A stretch of DNA of 64,000 bases from Dehalococcoidia bacterium UBA6627 (GTDB lineage Bacteria > Chloroflexota > Dehalococcoidia > UBA2979). Of this stretch, positions 62,727 to 64,000 are shown piece after piece (the stretch's first letter is position 1; each line of letters starts with the position of its first letter). Made by a program: the position numbers and the translations under genes. Under the pieces are notes generated by a model. It was given only the letters and a program-made list of their open reading frames with translations, had not been told where the DNA came from and did not search any database. The stretch is taken from NCBI GenBank assembly GCA_002455955.1, contig DKLZ01000016.1:1-64000 (forward strand). Direction: 5' to 3'.

Positions 62727-63466
62727 CCTTAGTCAAGATATGTGGGAACCGAACCCCGGAGGATGTGATTGCTGCTGCTGCTGCTGGAGCAGATTTCGTT
62801 GGCATGGTATTTGCAGAGTCAAAACGCCAGATAGATGTGACCGAAGCGCAAGCGATGGTGCGAGCGTTGGGAGCTTCGCTCTCAGAGTATGAATTAAGGA
62901 TTCCTCCACCGGTACAGATGCAGGCGGCTGAGGAAATCGAGCCATGGTTTCAAGGCGGTTCCTCGCTGATAGAGAGTTACCTTAGAGAAAAGCGGCCGCT
63001 AACTGTCGGAGTGTTTGCTAATCAGGAGGTTGATCAGGTCAACGAGCTCGCTGAAGAGGCAGGGGTAGATCTCGTACAGTTGTCTGGTCACGAAAGTTGG
63101 GAAGATTGTCTTCGCATTACTCGCCAGGTGATTCAAGTAGTGCACGTCTCATCATTCGACTCACCATCCGATCCATTTTCAAAGATGGAACCTGGCTTTT
63201 CTGTTGCTGTTGGACTTGATTCGGTAGCTGGGCCTTACCAAGGAGGTTCGGGGCATACGTTCGATTGGGAGATCGCACGTCAGATCGCTGACCGAATTCC
63301 TATTATGCTCGCGGGAGGATTAACCCCTGAAAATGTTGGTGAAGCAGTCCACGTAGTCGAGCCTTGGATTGTCGACGTCTCGAGCGGTACTGAAACTGAC
63401 GGTCGCAAAGACCACGATCTTGGGAGAGCATTCATCAATGCTGTAGATCAAGCGGATGCAGAATAG
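62723..63466 (+). CDS. trpF: Phosphoribosylanthranilate isomerase (with insertion)
   Basis: Isomerises phosphoribosylanthranilate, the step before TrpC. TIM barrel beginning LVKICGNRTPEDVIAAAAAGAD with the catalytic Cys (VKICG), then VGMVFAESKRQI, VGVFAN, VQLSGHES (catalytic Asp position is VDLVQLSG) and the phosphate-site PIMLAGGLTPENV and VDVSSGTE. At 247 residues it is longer than the usual 200-220; the extra 30 or so residues lie after the second strand (about residues 54-95, around YELRIPPPVQMQ). It overlaps trpC by 4 bp and is followed by trpB 41 bp later. Confidence 0.93.
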   Translation: MTLVKICGNRTPEDVIAAAAAGADFVGMVFAESKRQIDVTEAQAMVRALGASLSEYELRIPPPVQMQAAEEIEPWFQGGSSLIESYLREKRPLTVGVFANQEVDQVNELAEEAGVDLVQLSGHESWEDCLRITRQVIQVVHVSSFDSPSDPFSKMEPGFSVAVGLDSVAGPYQGGSGHTFDWEIARQIADRIPIMLAGGLTPENVGEAVHVVEPWIVDVSSGTETDGRKDHDLGRAFINAVDQADAE

Positions 63467-63507
63467 AGAGTGTTTTGTAACCGCAGAAGCACAGGGGCAG
63501 TATTAAG

Positions 63508-64000
63508 ATGTCGGAGCAAATAGGAAAAAATGTTCATACTGCTAGAGAAGAAGGTAGTTCGATCTTGAGTCGTTCTATAGGGGAAGAAATTAACGTTCCG
63601 GGCAGCGGTCTACCGGATGCAGGAGGTCACTTCGGCGATTTCGGAGGACAGTATATCCCTGAAACTTTGTTACCAGCGGTTACCGAGCTTACAGAGGCTT
63701 ACCAGGATGCGATGGCTGATGATGACTTCCATGCGCGCCTTGATGATCTGCTTCATCATTATGTAGGTCGTCCGACACCGCTTACGTTTGCTGAACGATT
63801 ATCAGAGTGCATTGATGCGAAAATATATCTAAAACGTGAAGATCTTACGCACACTGGTGCACACAAAATCAACGCAGCACTTGCACAGGGCTTACTCGCT
63901 CTTCGAATGGGTAAGCGTCGCATCATTGCCGAGACAGGGGCCGGTCAGCATGGTGTCGCTACCGCGACGGTATGTGCATTACTCGGCCTTGATTGTGTCG
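63508..64000 (+). CDS. trpB: Tryptophan synthase beta chain, 5' part (cut by window end)
   Basis: Beta subunit that makes tryptophan from indole and serine with PLP. The frame runs open to the window end, showing 164 codons. It contains GHFGDFGGQYIPETLLPAV near residues 40-58, YVGRPTPLTFAERL, and KREDLTHTGAHKINAAL with the PLP Lys120, then RIIAETGAGQHGVATATV. The first 30-35 residues are a longer than usual polar leader. The ATG follows a weak AGGGGC site. The rest, and presumably trpA, lie beyond the window. Confidence 0.95.
   Translation, partial: MSEQIGKNVHTAREEGSSILSRSIGEEINVPGSGLPDAGGHFGDFGGQYIPETLLPAVTELTEAYQDAMADDDFHARLDDLLHHYVGRPTPLTFAERLSECIDAKIYLKREDLTHTGAHKINAALAQGLLALRMGKRRIIAETGAGQHGVATATVCALLGLDCV

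Noticed and set aside
1..64000. CRISPR arrays, insertion sequences, phage or integrative elements
   Set aside because: No regular repeat-spacer pattern, transposase, integrase, terminal repeats or clear att site next to the tRNA was seen.

Overview
The window looks like a chromosomal segment from a marine-type Chloroflexota bacterium, probably near Dehalococcoidia/SAR202. This rests on gene content only: several CaiB/BaiF CoA-transferases, an ETF/thiolase/DUF35 cluster, an LLM-class flavin enzyme, RemA next to gmk, a DUF6391-like protein and roughly balanced base composition. There is no rRNA or marker gene to prove it. Coding density is high, with few gaps near or above 300 bp. I see no insertion sequence, prophage, integrase or CRISPR array.

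Layout. 1-4.6 kb (+): 3' end of pyrC, a small phosphoesterase, a molybdenum-cofactor/folate group (mog, NUDIX, folE2) and a medium-chain dehydrogenase. 4.6-9.8 kb (-): amidohydrolase, class III aminotransferase, aldo/keto reductase and a second zinc dehydrogenase. 10.0-15.8 kb (+): acyl-CoA metabolism, with a hotdog thioesterase, a two-subunit CoA-transferase, an alkyl-DHAP-synthase-like flavoprotein and a crotonase. 16-20.5 kb: an MFS exporter and a copper pair (a new-looking HMA/cysteine-rich protein plus a CopA ATPase). 20.5-26.1 kb (-): M20 peptidase, alcohol dehydrogenase, GNAT protein and a primary-type sigma factor. 26.3-32.9 kb (-): an eight-gene catabolic operon (CoA-transferase, SDR, small unknown protein, etfB, etfA, PHP protein, thiolase-fold protein, DUF35 protein). 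33.1-36.1 kb (+): B12-dependent acyl-CoA mutase of the ethylmalonyl-CoA/MeaA type and an inositol-phosphatase-like enzyme. 36.1-42.0 kb: phosphate uptake, pstSCAB on the minus strand facing away from an aquaglyceroporin and phoU. 42.2-45.8 kb: dienelactone hydrolase, LLM enzyme, GNAT protein and acyl-CoA dehydrogenase. 46.0-47.3 kb: a probable selenoprotein and tRNA-Arg(UCU). 47.6-54.1 kb: epimerase, SRAP protein, membrane and secreted proteins, a site-2-protease-type peptidase and an HD protein. 54.2 kb to the end (+): an aromatic amino acid block, tyrA-aroA-remA-gmk-trpE-(NUDIX/DinB)-trpG-trpD-trpC-trpF-trpB, with trpB cut by the window edge.

The strongest unusual signal is at 46.0-47.2 kb. 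One redoxin gene is interrupted by a single in-frame TGA exactly where a Cys of a W-C-P-F-C redox motif is expected, and a hairpin with bacterial SECIS geometry follows it. Read through, it encodes a selenocysteine redoxin fused to a DsbD N-terminal-like domain. A conventional annotation would split it into two fragments. Other points of interest are the HMA/Cys-cluster protein ahead of CopA, a NUDIX/DinB fusion inside the trp operon, a thiolase-fold protein without its nucleophilic Cys paired with DUF35 (an Ltp2-like aldolase candidate), an AGPS-like enzyme, and a pstS with no canonical start codon for its signal peptide.
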